Source: Cupriavidus numazuensis (GTDB lineage Bacteria; Pseudomonadota; Gammaproteobacteria; Burkholderiales; Burkholderiaceae). Taken from it: a stretch of DNA of 50,453 nt. A model generated the notes under the pieces. That model searched no databases. It was not told where the DNA came from and saw nothing but the letters and a program-made list of their open reading frames with translations. A program made the translations under genes and the position numbers. Positions 40,317-49,110 of this stretch are shown in pieces; position 1 is the first letter of the stretch; each line of letters starts with the position of its first letter. The stretch is taken from NCBI RefSeq assembly GCF_905397435.1, contig NZ_CAJPVI010000061.1, positions 1 through 50,453 of the forward strand, given 5' to 3'.

Positions 40317-42131
40317 TTAGCGCAGCGGCCAGGGCTTTGCCGGGGCGCCTAGTACCGGCTCCCCGAGCAGCGGCGTCGACAATGCATAGGCGCCGTCTTC
40401 GGTAAAGGCCCAGATGATGTTGCGGTCGTACTCCGTATAGATCGCGAACACCCCCTTGCCCAGCGTGTACGACGGCAATTGCGTTTCATCGGCCAGCGGC
40501 GGGATGAAGTAGCCTGCGATGGTCGGCTTGGCCGGGTCCTTCACGTCATAGATCTGCACGCCCGCGTTGTAGAACGAGTAAGGCACGACGCCTTGCTTCC
40601 ACCCGCCGGGCTGGCCGATCGCGTTCGCACGCTTGGGCCCATAGTTGCCGCCGCGCTGGCAGAAGCTGGTGAACGGCGCGCCTTGCGGTACCTCGGGCTC
40701 CGGCAGCTTTGCCGCCACCTTGAGCTGCGCCGGATTGCGGGCATCGACCACGAAGATGTCCTTGTACGGCTCGTAGCAATCCCGGTTCATCGGATAGCCG
40801 TTGGTGAGCACGTAGCCGGTGCGCGCGTACTGGCTCACGTCGGCATTGTCGAACTCCGTGCCCGCGAAGCTCGGCGACGTGTTGACGTTGCCGAGCATCT
40901 TCGGACGGGCGGGGTCGGACAGGTCGAACGCGTAGAAGCCCAGGCCGCCCATGGCACCGAAGCCGATCTTGCCGCCTTTTTCCAGCGGCTTGGGCAGGAA
41001 GATCGGGTTGCGTGCGCCCATCCATGACGTCCGGTTGCCGGCGCGCGGGTTCATCAGGTACGTCTGCTCGTGCTCCTTGTTGCCGAGGATCTGTCCCGGC
41101 ACGGCCACCTGCGAGACGAAGGTCGGATTGGTAGGGTCCGACATGTCCCAGACCTGATAGCCCGGCGAGTAGAGATAGTTTGGATACTCGGTCAGCGCGT
41201 AGCTGTCGTCGGGCGCCGCGGCGAGGATCATGTACTTGCCGCCGTGGTATTCCGGCGCATCGAGCGAACCGGAACCCTGTTGCTGCCCGATGAGGGCATC
41301 AGGATGCCGGATGTCGGTCGTGCGCGTGGCCAGCAGCGTCCACTGGCTTGGCAACGGACCGTCCATGGCGAACACCTTGAAGCCCTTGAGCGAGTTGTAG
41401 TGGCGTTGCGCGGCGACCTTCTCCGGCTGCTCCATCTTCTCGGTCATCAGCCCATAGCGGCCGATTTCGTACGAGGCGACCAGCACCGGCTTGCCGAGCT
41501 TCTTGCTCCAGGCAATGGTCGCGCCACCGAGGTAGTTCTGCACGGTGTTCGGATCGTACTTCTCGCTCGATCCCTTCGGGCCCCACACGCCGCCTTGCGA
41601 ATACACCACCTTGGCGTGCGCGGGGTCGGTCACGTCCATGATGCGCAGGTAATCGCGGTCATGGATGTACAGATAACGGCGCCCTTCGAAGTCGACGATG
41701 TTGTTCCAGGCATGGAAGGGCGAACCCACACCCGGGTAGAACGCGAGCATCTTGACGTTCCTGGCGTAGGTGTTCTTGTCCCAGGTGGTCATCTCGCCGG
41801 GGAAGCGCTGGCCCTTGTGGATCTCGGGCGTGGCCTTGGGCCAGATGAACTTGCCGGTGGACGGGTCCATGCCGTAGTCGACGCCGGGCTTGAGTTCGGC
41901 CGGCCGGCGATCCGGGGTCAGGCGAAGCCAGTCGGCCAGGTAAGGGTCGCTGACATTGGGCGTGCCGGGCGTGCCCTGCGCGGCGGCGGGGGCCGCAGCA
42001 GGAGCGGGCGCGGATTCGCCGCCCGCTGCCGCCGCGGCGTGCGGCAGCAGCGCGGCGGACATCAGCGCAAGTACCAGCGAGCAGCCTCTGGCCAGGGGCG
42101 GTTGGCGGTGCGGGAAATGGGGTCGATGCAT
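40317..42131 (-). CDS. Secreted LVIVD-type beta-propeller protein
   Basis: The 604-aa product has a signal peptide (CSLVLALMSAALLPHAAAAA) and an Ala/Pro-rich linker. The body is repeated beta-propeller text such as YLYIHDRDYLRIMDVTDPAH, YQVWDMSDPTNPTFVSQVAV, FYAFDLSDPARPKMLGNVNT, IFVVDARNPAQLKVAAKLPE and VQIYDVKDPAKPTIAGYFIP, the DV.DP.KP pattern of LVIVD repeats. It also keeps a CYEPYKD...SFCQRGGNYG Cys pair. No catalytic site is known for this family. It follows the porin by 79 bp on the same strand. Confidence 0.82.
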   Translation of the reverse strand: MHRPHFPHRQPPLARGCSLVLALMSAALLPHAAAAAGGESAPAPAAAPAAAQGTPGTPNVSDPYLADWLRLTPDRRPAELKPGVDYGMDPSTGKFIWPKATPEIHKGQRFPGEMTTWDKNTYARNVKMLAFYPGVGSPFHAWNNIVDFEGRRYLYIHDRDYLRIMDVTDPAHAKVVYSQGGVWGPKGSSEKYDPNTVQNYLGGATIAWSKKLGKPVLVASYEIGRYGLMTEKMEQPEKVAAQRHYNSLKGFKVFAMDGPLPSQWTLLATRTTDIRHPDALIGQQQGSGSLDAPEYHGGKYMILAAAPDDSYALTEYPNYLYSPGYQVWDMSDPTNPTFVSQVAVPGQILGNKEHEQTYLMNPRAGNRTSWMGARNPIFLPKPLEKGGKIGFGAMGGLGFYAFDLSDPARPKMLGNVNTSPSFAGTEFDNADVSQYARTGYVLTNGYPMNRDCYEPYKDIFVVDARNPAQLKVAAKLPEPEVPQGAPFTSFCQRGGNYGPKRANAIGQPGGWKQGVVPYSFYNAGVQIYDVKDPAKPTIAGYFIPPLADETQLPSYTLGKGVFAIYTEYDRNIIWAFTEDGAYALSTPLLGEPVLGAPAKPWPLR

Positions 42132-42210
42132 GACGTCTTCCTTGTTCTTCAGTCTGCGGGATACGGAATGCGCGGGCGCCGCGCTGGCGGCAGCGCACGC
42201 GACTAGCGGG

Positions 42211-43251
42211 TCAGAACGCGTGGCGGATACCGAGCTGGAAGCCCGACGGATTCTGTCCGGGACTGGGGTTCGACGACCAGGTCACGGGATAGGCGATCGG
42301 TACCGTGTTCTTGTTCTGGATATGCGCATACGTGGCGTAAAGGTCGGTGCGCTTGGACATGCCGTACAAATAGCCGACCACGAAGCCCGTGGCGCTTGTA
42401 ATGCTCTTGTTGTTGTCGTCATGGCGGTGGACCACGCTGCCGTACACGCGGTTGCGGCCGTCGATATTCCAGCGCGCGCCGATCTGCGCATCCCAGCCGC
42501 TTGAACTGAACGCGACATAGGGCGGATACGCGTAATAGCCGTTATAGGTATGGAACAGCACGGTCGGCTCGAAGCCGCCGATGCGGTAGGCCGCGGAGAA
42601 ATAGTTGTCGCGCGACGACGGGATCTGCGTGGCCTGGTAGATGTTGCGCGTGTACTGCAGTTCGCTGACGGCACCCAGGAACAGCGGGCCGTTGCGGTAA
42701 TCCACGCTCACACTGAGGAAGCGCCCGGCGCGCGTCGTGTCCTCCAGGCCGAACGCGTACATGACGCGCCCGGTGAAGCCATACAGGGTAGGGGTCTTGT
42801 ACTGGATGGCGTTGTCCACGCGGTACGAGGCGTAGAAGAATTCCATGTTGTTGACCATGGAGTACGCCGCGGCCCAGCTCGGGTCTGCGTAACCGGCGAT
42901 CCAGTACGACGGCGTGAACTGCCGGCCCAGCGTGACTTCGCCGAAGCTGGCGCTCTTGAGCCCGACGAACGACTGGCGGAACTGCGCGGCCTGCACGCCG
43001 TTGTCGGCGGAAAACGTTGGCTCGATCGTGAATACGGCCTTGTTGCCGCCGCCCAGGTCCTCGACCCCACTGAGGTTGAAGCGCGAATTGTTCAGGCCGC
43101 CGCTGGTCATGCGCGTGACGCTGGCCGGGCCGGAAGAAATCAGGTGCTCGATATTGAGGTCGACGAACCCCGACAGCGTGACGGTACTGTCGGCGTGGGC
43201 ACCGGCGCATGCGAACAGCAGTGCGCCCGGCACGAGTAGCTTCCTTTTCAT
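42211..43251 (-). CDS. Gram-negative porin, second copy
   Basis: The ATG at 43251 has GGAGACACA before it. The 346-aa product begins MKRKLLVPGALLFACAGAHA (signal peptide), then DSTVTLSGFVDLNIEHLISS, GVEDLGGGNKAVFTIEPTFS, LGRQFTPSYW and the C-terminal GIRHAF with the terminal Phe. It is only distantly like the porin at 24728. Operator-like GTGTATACTC lies 173 bp upstream, which puts it in the predicted regulon. It probably admits the pathway substrate. Confidence 0.93.
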   Translation of the reverse strand: MKRKLLVPGALLFACAGAHADSTVTLSGFVDLNIEHLISSGPASVTRMTSGGLNNSRFNLSGVEDLGGGNKAVFTIEPTFSADNGVQAAQFRQSFVGLKSASFGEVTLGRQFTPSYWIAGYADPSWAAAYSMVNNMEFFYASYRVDNAIQYKTPTLYGFTGRVMYAFGLEDTTRAGRFLSVSVDYRNGPLFLGAVSELQYTRNIYQATQIPSSRDNYFSAAYRIGGFEPTVLFHTYNGYYAYPPYVAFSSSGWDAQIGARWNIDGRNRVYGSVVHRHDDNNKSITSATGFVVGYLYGMSKRTDLYATYAHIQNKNTVPIAYPVTWSSNPSPGQNPSGFQLGIRHAF

Positions 43252-43423
43252 TGTGTCTCCGAATCTTGCCGTTTCTTGTGTCGCGGTAACGGTAACGGCC
43301 AGCCCCCACTTCGGCCGAGACTCGCGCGGTGCGCCTGCCGTGGCCGGATGGACCCTCCCGTGGGCCATCGTGCGGGCCGCGTTGACCGCGGCGTGTTCCT
43401 CCAACCAGCGCACATCACGACAT

Positions 43424-43433
43424 GTGTATACTC
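43424..43433. promoter_or_regulatory. GTGTATACTC operator, porin/LysR divergent region
   Basis: ATGTGTATACTCT matches the perfect site at 38444 in nine of ten bases. A related TTATACACAG lies near 43486. The 370-bp region between porin and LysR holds no gene. Confidence 0.5.
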
Positions 43434-43620
43434 TGGCTGTGAAAATTATACGTACGTCAGTTATTGTATTTGGAGGTTTATTTTCTTATACACAGAGGGG
43501 GTTTGGTTATAGCGGGTAGACCCGGATTGGCGGAGGGCTTTGGCGACGCTAGCGCTTCCCGGTCCGCTGGTTTCACCCGTTCCCAGCCAGCGCAATGCCT
43601 TCTGTGATCCCGAGGACGAC

Positions 43621-44598
43621 ATGACCATCAACCCACTCAGCGAGATTTCGCTGATCCGCCGGCTGAAGCTGAACCAGCTGATGATTTTCGAGCGCGTGCT
43701 GGAGACGGGCTCGGTCATGCGCGCGGCCAATGACATGCGCCTGAGCCAGCCCGCGGTGACCAAGGTGATCCACGAATTGGAATCGTGCTTCGATGGCGCG
43801 CTGTTCGTGCGCTCCAACCGCGGCGTGGTGCCGACCGATCTCGGCTTGCTGCTGGGGCGACGCGTCAAGTCGCTGATGGCGGAGTTGCGCTATATGACGG
43901 ACGAGCTGAACGATTTCCGGCTCGGCACGAGCGGGCATGTCATTGTCGGGACGCTGATCTCGGCGTCGGCGCGGCTGCTGCCGCTGGCCATCTCCATGCT
44001 CAAGGCGCGCACGCCGGACGTCTGCGTCACGGTACGCGAAGGGACTACCGCGCACCTGTTTCCGGCGCTGGCCACCGGAGACATCGATATCGTCGTGGGC
44101 CGGCTGCCCGAGCGCGAGTTGCCGATCGCCAGCGCATTTCCGCTGGCGCACGAAGTGCTGTTCGACGAGTCGCTGTGCGCGGTGGTCGGCAAGGGCTATG
44201 GTGCGGTGCCGGAGCGCGTCGCGCATCTGTCCGAGCTGGCTGCTTCACCATGGATCCTGCCGACGCCGGATTCACCGGCGCGGTTGGCGGCCGAGCTGCT
44301 GTTCCGTGCGGCCGGGCTGCCGCTGCCTACCGATATTGTCGAATCGCTGTCGCTGCTCACCAATATCGGGCTGCTGCTGGAAACGCCTCGCATTGCGCTG
44401 ATGCCGCGTGTGGCGGCGAGGCAGTTTGCCGATGCCGGGCTGCTGCGCATTCTCGATCTGCCGGAGATCGGCGCGTTCGGCACGATCGGCTTTTCCGTAC
44501 GCATGCACAAGGAGCAGAGCGCCGCCTGCCGCGCCTTCATTGCGTGCCTGCGCGAGGCGGCGCAGGCTGCTGCGCCGGACGCGCCGGTTCTGTCCTGA
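43621..44598 (+). CDS. LysR-family transcriptional regulator
   Basis: The ATG at 43621 is preceded by GAGGACGAC; the 325-aa product has the N-terminal HTH (LKLNQLMIFERVLETGSVMR, AANDMRLSQPAVTKVIHELE) and the effector domain (GHVIVGTLISASARLLPLAI, and so on). The wording of the HTH resembles GbpR/PcaQ-type regulators of aromatic or sugar acid catabolism. It is upstream of kynU in the same direction and divergent from the porin, both natural targets. Confidence 0.9.
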   Translation: MTINPLSEISLIRRLKLNQLMIFERVLETGSVMRAANDMRLSQPAVTKVIHELESCFDGALFVRSNRGVVPTDLGLLLGRRVKSLMAELRYMTDELNDFRLGTSGHVIVGTLISASARLLPLAISMLKARTPDVCVTVREGTTAHLFPALATGDIDIVVGRLPERELPIASAFPLAHEVLFDESLCAVVGKGYGAVPERVAHLSELAASPWILPTPDSPARLAAELLFRAAGLPLPTDIVESLSLLTNIGLLLETPRIALMPRVAARQFADAGLLRILDLPEIGAFGTIGFSVRMHKEQSAACRAFIACLREAAQAAAPDAPVLS

Positions 44599-44808
44599 AA
44601 CCAGCCTCGGATATCAGCAAGGCAAGGTCACGTGCTGGCTGGTATTCCCGTTTGGGATAGCCAGCATCGGATGTTTGATTATCGCGGCGCACGGCGCTGC
44701 CATAGACTCGCGCCGATTACTCCAGGCAGCGGGCAGCATGCAGCCCGCGCTGGTGCCATATCGGGGCCGCTCGGGCCCACACACCTGGTTTCACACACGC
44801 CATCCTCC

Positions 44809-46047
44809 ATGCATCAGATGATTACTCGGGAAGACTGTGCCGCACTCGATGCGGCCGACAAGCTGGCTCACTGCCGCGCACGCTTCAACCTGCCGGCGGA
44901 AACGATCTACCTCGACGGCAACTCGCTCGGCGCGATGCCGGCCAATGTGCCTGCGCGCATGAACCGGGCGATGGAGCAGGAATGGGCGCAGGGCCTGATC
45001 CGCTCGTGGAACGATGCCGACTGGTATCCGGCGCCACAGCGCACCGGCAATCGCATCGCGCAACTCGTCGGCGCGGGGCAGGACGAGGTGATCGTCGCCG
45101 ACTCGACGTCCGTCAACCTGTTCAAGGTTCTCGTCGCGGCGACCCGCATGCGGCCAGGCCGCGGCGTGATCCTGGCGGAGCGCACCAATTTCCCGACCGA
45201 CGTCTACATTGCCGGGAGCGCTGCCGAAATGACGGGCTGCGAGCTGCGCTGCGTCGACCCCGATGCAGTGCTCGACGCGATCGACGACAACGTGGCCATC
45301 GTGTCGCTGACCCATGTGAACTACAAGACGGGCCAGCGCTACGACATAGAAGCGGTCACGCGCCGCGCGCATGAGGCTGGCGCACTGGTGGTCTGGGATC
45401 TGTGCCACACGGCCGGTGCCATGCCCGTGCACCTGAACCGTTGCGAAGTCGACTTCGCAGTTGGCTGCGGCTACAAGTACCTGAACGGTGGCCCCGGCGC
45501 GCCGGCCTTCGTGTTCGTCGCATCGCGCCATCAGGACGAGGTTCGCCAGCCGCTGACGGGCTGGCATGGCCACGCGCGCCCGTTCGCGTTCACGCACGAG
45601 TACGAGCCCCATGCGGGCATCGACCGGATGCTGACGGGCACCGCGCCGCAGCTTGGGTTGATCGCATTGGAAAGCGCGCTCGAGGCTTTCGATGGTGTCG
45701 ACCTGGAAGACCTGCGCGACAAGAGCGTGGAACTGGGTGACCTGTTCATCCGCCTGTCCGATCAGGAACTGTCGGGGCTTGGCTTTTCGCTGGCGTCTCC
45801 GCGCGACGCCGAACAGCGCGGCAGCCAGGTCTCGCTCCGGCACGCGGAGGGTTACGCGATCATGCAGGCGCTGATCGATCGCAACATCATCGGCGACTTC
45901 CGTGCGCCGGACATTCTGCGCTTCGGCTTTGCGGCGCTCTATGTGCGCCATGTCGACATCTGGGACACCATCGCGGCGTTGAAGGAGATCGTCGTCAGCG
46001 GCGCCTGGAACACCGATGCGTTCCGCACGCGCAAGTCGGTGACCTGA
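44809..46047 (+). CDS. kynU: Kynureninase
   Basis: The product from the ATG at 44809 is 412 aa, the normal family length. It has ETIYLDGNSLGAMPANVPAR, LIRSWNDADWYPAPQRTGNR, the PLP lysine in FAVGCGYKYLNGGPGAPAFV and WDLCHTAGAMPVHLN. It cleaves kynurenine or 3-hydroxykynurenine to (hydroxy)anthranilate and alanine. No clear ribosome site precedes the start. kynA and kynB, the usual partners, are not in the window, so this may be a second kynU with a transport-linked job, together with the permease 45 bp on. Confidence 0.93.
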   Translation: MHQMITREDCAALDAADKLAHCRARFNLPAETIYLDGNSLGAMPANVPARMNRAMEQEWAQGLIRSWNDADWYPAPQRTGNRIAQLVGAGQDEVIVADSTSVNLFKVLVAATRMRPGRGVILAERTNFPTDVYIAGSAAEMTGCELRCVDPDAVLDAIDDNVAIVSLTHVNYKTGQRYDIEAVTRRAHEAGALVVWDLCHTAGAMPVHLNRCEVDFAVGCGYKYLNGGPGAPAFVFVASRHQDEVRQPLTGWHGHARPFAFTHEYEPHAGIDRMLTGTAPQLGLIALESALEAFDGVDLEDLRDKSVELGDLFIRLSDQELSGLGFSLASPRDAEQRGSQVSLRHAEGYAIMQALIDRNIIGDFRAPDILRFGFAALYVRHVDIWDTIAALKEIVVSGAWNTDAFRTRKSVT

Positions 46048-46092
46048 TCCGCGCATCGCGACGCGATTCCAAAGAAGAAGAGGAGACACACG

Positions 46093-47508
46093 GTGAGGCA
46101 AGGACAAGGGTTTGACGCCATCGTCGAACGGGAGCAGGGGCTGCAGCGGGGCTTGTCCTCGGCGCAGCTTTCGATGATCGCCATTGGCGGCGCCATTGGC
46201 ACGGGTCTGTTCCTCGGCAGCGGCTTTGCGATCGGCTTTGCCGGCCCGAGCGTGCTGGTGAGTTACGCCATTGGCGCGCTGATCGCGCTGCTGCTGATGG
46301 GCTGCCTGGCCGAGATGACTGCGGCGCATCCGACTTCGGGTTCGTTCGGCGCGTACGCCGAGCACTACATCGGGCCGTTGGCCGGCTTCCTGGTGCGCTA
46401 TGCCTACTGGTCGTCGATCGTGTTCGCGGTCGGCACGGAGGTCACCGCCATCGCCGTCTATATGAAGTACTGGTTCCCGGCAGTGCCGGGCTGGTACTGG
46501 ATCGTGGGATTCTCGGCGGCGCTGATCGGCATCAACACGGCCAGCGTGAAGGTGTTCGGCACGGTCGAGTATGTGTTCTCGATGCTGAAGATCGCCGCCA
46601 TCGTGGCCTTTATCCTGCTCGGTGCGTACATGGTGTTCGGCGCGCCGCGCGGCTCGGACATCGGGTTGCACAACTACACCGCGCACGGTGGCTTTTTCCC
46701 CAAGGGCATGTGGGGCACGTGGGTGGCGGTGATCGTATCGATCTTCAGCTACCTGAGCATCGAGATGATCGCCGTCGCTGCCGGCGAGGCGCGCGATCCG
46801 CAGACCGCCGTCACGCGTGCGTTCCGCGCGACCATGGTGCGCCTGGTGTTCTTCTACCTGCTGACGCTCGCGCTGATGCTGGCCATCGTGCCGTGGACGG
46901 CGGCAGGCTCGGACGAAAGTCCCTTCGTCAAGGTGATGGCCGCCACCCATGTGTCCGGTGCGGCGGCAGTGTTCAATTTCGTGATCCTGATTGCTGCGCT
47001 TTCGGCCATGAACAGCCAGCTCTACATCACCACGCGCATGCTGTTCAGCCTATCCCGTGCCGGCTATGCGCCCAAGGCACTGGGCCGCATCAACGCGCAT
47101 GGCGTGCCGGCCGGCGCGCTGCTGCTGTCCACGATCGGCATTGCGTTCGCCGCCGTGCTGAATGCGGTGTATCCGGACGCCTCATTCGCGCTGATGATGG
47201 CGATCTCCATGTTTGGCGCCATGTTCACGTGGCTGATGATCTTCGTGACCCATCTGTTCTTCCGGCGCAGTTATCGCGGCGCGCTGGTGTTCCGGATGTG
47301 GGGCTTCCCCGTGACGTCCGTGCTCGGCGCCGCGCTGATGGCTGCCACGCTGGTGACGACATGGTTCACGCAGGAATTCCGGATGACGCTGCTGATTGGC
47401 GTGCCATTCATGCTGGCGCTGTCGGCGGCGTACTGGCTGTGGTACCGCGAACCGTCGAAAAATACGCGTGGTGAGCACGAACGGCCGTCCGAAGCGCACG
47501 GCGGCTAG
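46093..47508 (+). CDS. AAT-family amino acid permease (APC superfamily)
   Basis: The start is a GTG with AGGAGACACACG before it. The 471-aa membrane protein has about 12 helices. It opens with LQRGLSSAQLSMIAIGGAIG and TGLFLGSGFAIGFAGPSVLV, the consensus start of the AAT family (AroP, PheP, GabP). The binding loop is at SIEMIAVAAGEARDPQTAVT. Placement after kynU suggests uptake of kynurenine, tryptophan or a related aromatic amino acid; that substrate is inferred. Confidence 0.92.
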   Translation: MRQGQGFDAIVEREQGLQRGLSSAQLSMIAIGGAIGTGLFLGSGFAIGFAGPSVLVSYAIGALIALLLMGCLAEMTAAHPTSGSFGAYAEHYIGPLAGFLVRYAYWSSIVFAVGTEVTAIAVYMKYWFPAVPGWYWIVGFSAALIGINTASVKVFGTVEYVFSMLKIAAIVAFILLGAYMVFGAPRGSDIGLHNYTAHGGFFPKGMWGTWVAVIVSIFSYLSIEMIAVAAGEARDPQTAVTRAFRATMVRLVFFYLLTLALMLAIVPWTAAGSDESPFVKVMAATHVSGAAAVFNFVILIAALSAMNSQLYITTRMLFSLSRAGYAPKALGRINAHGVPAGALLLSTIGIAFAAVLNAVYPDASFALMMAISMFGAMFTWLMIFVTHLFFRRSYRGALVFRMWGFPVTSVLGAALMAATLVTTWFTQEFRMTLLIGVPFMLALSAAYWLWYREPSKNTRGEHERPSEAHGG

Positions 47509-47530
47509 AAGACCGGGCAACGGGGATATT

Positions 47531-47553
47531 GGGTGGCGATGCCACCCTTTTTT
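47531..47553 (+). terminator. Terminator after the permease
   Basis: GGGTGGC-GAT-GCCACCC forms a 7-bp stem followed by TTTTTT, 22 bp after the permease stop. Confidence 0.9.
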
Positions 47554-47589
47554 CGTTGGCGACTGCCCGAACGGCTTGTCGGAAGAGGA

Positions 47590-47622
47590 AAGAAAAGGGC
47601 GCCCCGCATTGCCGGGCGCCCT
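47590..47622 (-). terminator. Terminator after the second VOC gene
   Basis: On the minus strand AGGGCGCCC-(loop)-GGGCGCCCT is followed by TTTTCTTTCC, about 30 bp past the VOC stop at 47651. Confidence 0.85.
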
Positions 47623-47650
47623 TCGCGAGATGGCTCGAGAGAGGGTCCGA

Positions 47651-48124
47651 TCAGAGGCCGGTACGGTCCGCCTTCAGGTCGGGATTGCGCAGTGCCGGTC
47701 CCTGGTCGCCGCCGTTGGCTTCCTTCGACGCACCGCCCCACCCATGGTCGGTCAGGTCGATGATGACGTCGTTCGGATCACGGTACTTCACCTCGTAGAA
47801 GATGTTGCCCTTGACCGGCACTTCGCCCATGTAATAGCGGCCGCCCGCGGCTTCCACGGTCTTGCGAGCCTCGACGATGTCGTCGACCCACACACCGATA
47901 TGGTGAAGGCCGACGAAGTCCTTGCCGCGATCCTCGCCCGCGGCGTGGTCGCTCTTGTAGTTCAGCAACGCGATGCTGATGGTGCCGTCCGTCAGGTAGA
48001 CGCCGCGTGCGAGCGAGGAATCGGTCTCGCCGACTTTACGGAAGCCGAACGCCTGCTGGTAGAACTCGGCCGTGGCCCAGGGATCGGGAACGGACAGGGC
48101 GATGTGGCGCAGTTTGCTGCTCAT
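47651..48124 (-). CDS. VOC-family glyoxalase/dioxygenase-like protein
   Basis: The 157-aa product begins MSSKLRHIALSVPDPWATAE and FYQQAFGFRKVGETDSSLAR, then VGLHHIGVWVDDIVEARKTV and EVKYRDPNDVIIDLTDHGWG. Likely metal ligands are His in LRHIALSV, His in LHHIGVWV and an acidic residue in NDVIIDLT. It is unlike the 36755 VOC protein in tail and length. It is divergent from GntR copy 2, with the operator TGTATACACG between. Likely an isomerase or lyase of the same pathway. Confidence 0.85.
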   Translation of the reverse strand: MSSKLRHIALSVPDPWATAEFYQQAFGFRKVGETDSSLARGVYLTDGTISIALLNYKSDHAAGEDRGKDFVGLHHIGVWVDDIVEARKTVEAAGGRYYMGEVPVKGNIFYEVKYRDPNDVIIDLTDHGWGGASKEANGGDQGPALRNPDLKADRTGL

Positions 48125-48205
48125 TGTGGTGGTGCTCCTCGGTAGTCAGGTTGGTTTGTGAGGACCCTGATTCGCGGTCCCATGCGGAAGTGCCGCACAG
48201 GCTAA

Positions 48206-48215
48206 TGTATACACG
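48206..48215. promoter_or_regulatory. TGTATACACG operator between VOC and GntR copy 2
   Basis: The site AATGTATACACGC keeps the TGTATACAC core and is 82 bp upstream of the VOC start and 116 bp upstream of the GntR start. A partial second copy (ATGTATTCAA) follows about 20 bp on. Confidence 0.55.
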
Positions 48216-48330
48216 CAACTAAAAATGTATTCAATAAATTGTTTTGGTATTTGTAATATTGGATTGAGAGTGGATTGATCACCCACGCGTATAATTGCGC
48301 TGTTCAGCGCGTACCCGACAGAAGGACACC

Positions 48331-48996
48331 GTGACGACCATTGCTTCCCACATCAGCCAACGCCTCGCCGACGAGATCATCTCGGGAGCGCTGCCGCCCG
48401 GCACGAAGCTCGAAGAGCCCGCGCTGGCCGAGCGTTTCGAGGTATCGCGCACGCCGGTGCGCGAGGCGCTGCGGCTGCTCGACGCGCGCGGGTTGATCGA
48501 GCTGGTACCGCGACGCGGTGGGGTGGTGGTCAATACCAGTCCTGAGCAGCTGTCCGACATGCTCGAAGCGCTGTGCGAGCTGGAGTCGCTGTGCTGCCGC
48601 ATCGCGACGCAGCGCATGAGCGCGATGCAACGGCGGCAACTCGAACTGCTGCACGAGGAAGCGATTGCCGCGGCCGAGAAGCACGACGCCGACGCGTACC
48701 TTGAGCTCAACCACCGCTTCCACCAACTGATCTGCCAGGGCACGCAGAACGCCACGCTGGTGGCTGCGGTGGAGAGCCTGCGCGATCGGCTCGCGCCGTT
48801 CCGCGCCGCGCAATCGGGTGTCGAACGGCGCTTTGAAACCTCGCACCGCGAGCACCTGAAGATCGTCGAGGCCGTGCTTGGCGGCCAGCCCGAGCAGGCT
48901 TACCTGGCGATGCGCAGCCACACGACGCGGCTGACGATCCATGTCATGGAGCTGATCCAGGCGCAGCGCGCCAATGCGCTGGCGAAGGTGGATTGA
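48331..48996 (+). CDS. GntR-family FCD regulator, copy 2
   Basis: The GTG at 48331 has AAGGACACC before it, the same start context as copy 1. The 221-aa product differs from copy 1 mainly at single positions, such as SHISQRLADEIISGALPPGT in place of AQISQQLAEEIISGTLPPGT, and in the last ten residues. HTH (PALAERFEVSRTPVREALRL) and FCD (FHQLICQGTQNATLVAAVES) are intact. TATAAT at 48290-48295 is a good -10 candidate. Confidence 0.92.
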   Translation: MTTIASHISQRLADEIISGALPPGTKLEEPALAERFEVSRTPVREALRLLDARGLIELVPRRGGVVVNTSPEQLSDMLEALCELESLCCRIATQRMSAMQRRQLELLHEEAIAAAEKHDADAYLELNHRFHQLICQGTQNATLVAAVESLRDRLAPFRAAQSGVERRFETSHREHLKIVEAVLGGQPEQAYLAMRSHTTRLTIHVMELIQAQRANALAKVD

Positions 48997-49049
48997 GCGC
49001 TGGCGCTAGAACCGCGGCGCGCACGGCCTGGTATCGCCGCGCAAATGAC

Positions 49050-49095
49050 AACGGGGACGCACTGGCGTCCCCGTTTCGTTTTCGTCGTTTTTTCG
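49050..49095. terminator. Bidirectional terminator between GntR copy 2 and porin 3
   Basis: ACGGGGACGC-ACT-GGCGTCCCCGT is a strong stem between convergent genes; on the plus strand it is followed by TTCGTTTTCGTCGTTTTTTCG. Confidence 0.8.
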
Positions 49096-49110
49096 TCGTT
49101 CTGTTGCGCG

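Noticed and set aside
44791..46950. 719-aa open frame antisense to kynU and permease
   Set aside because: Covers two clear genes; composition is that of a GC-shadow.
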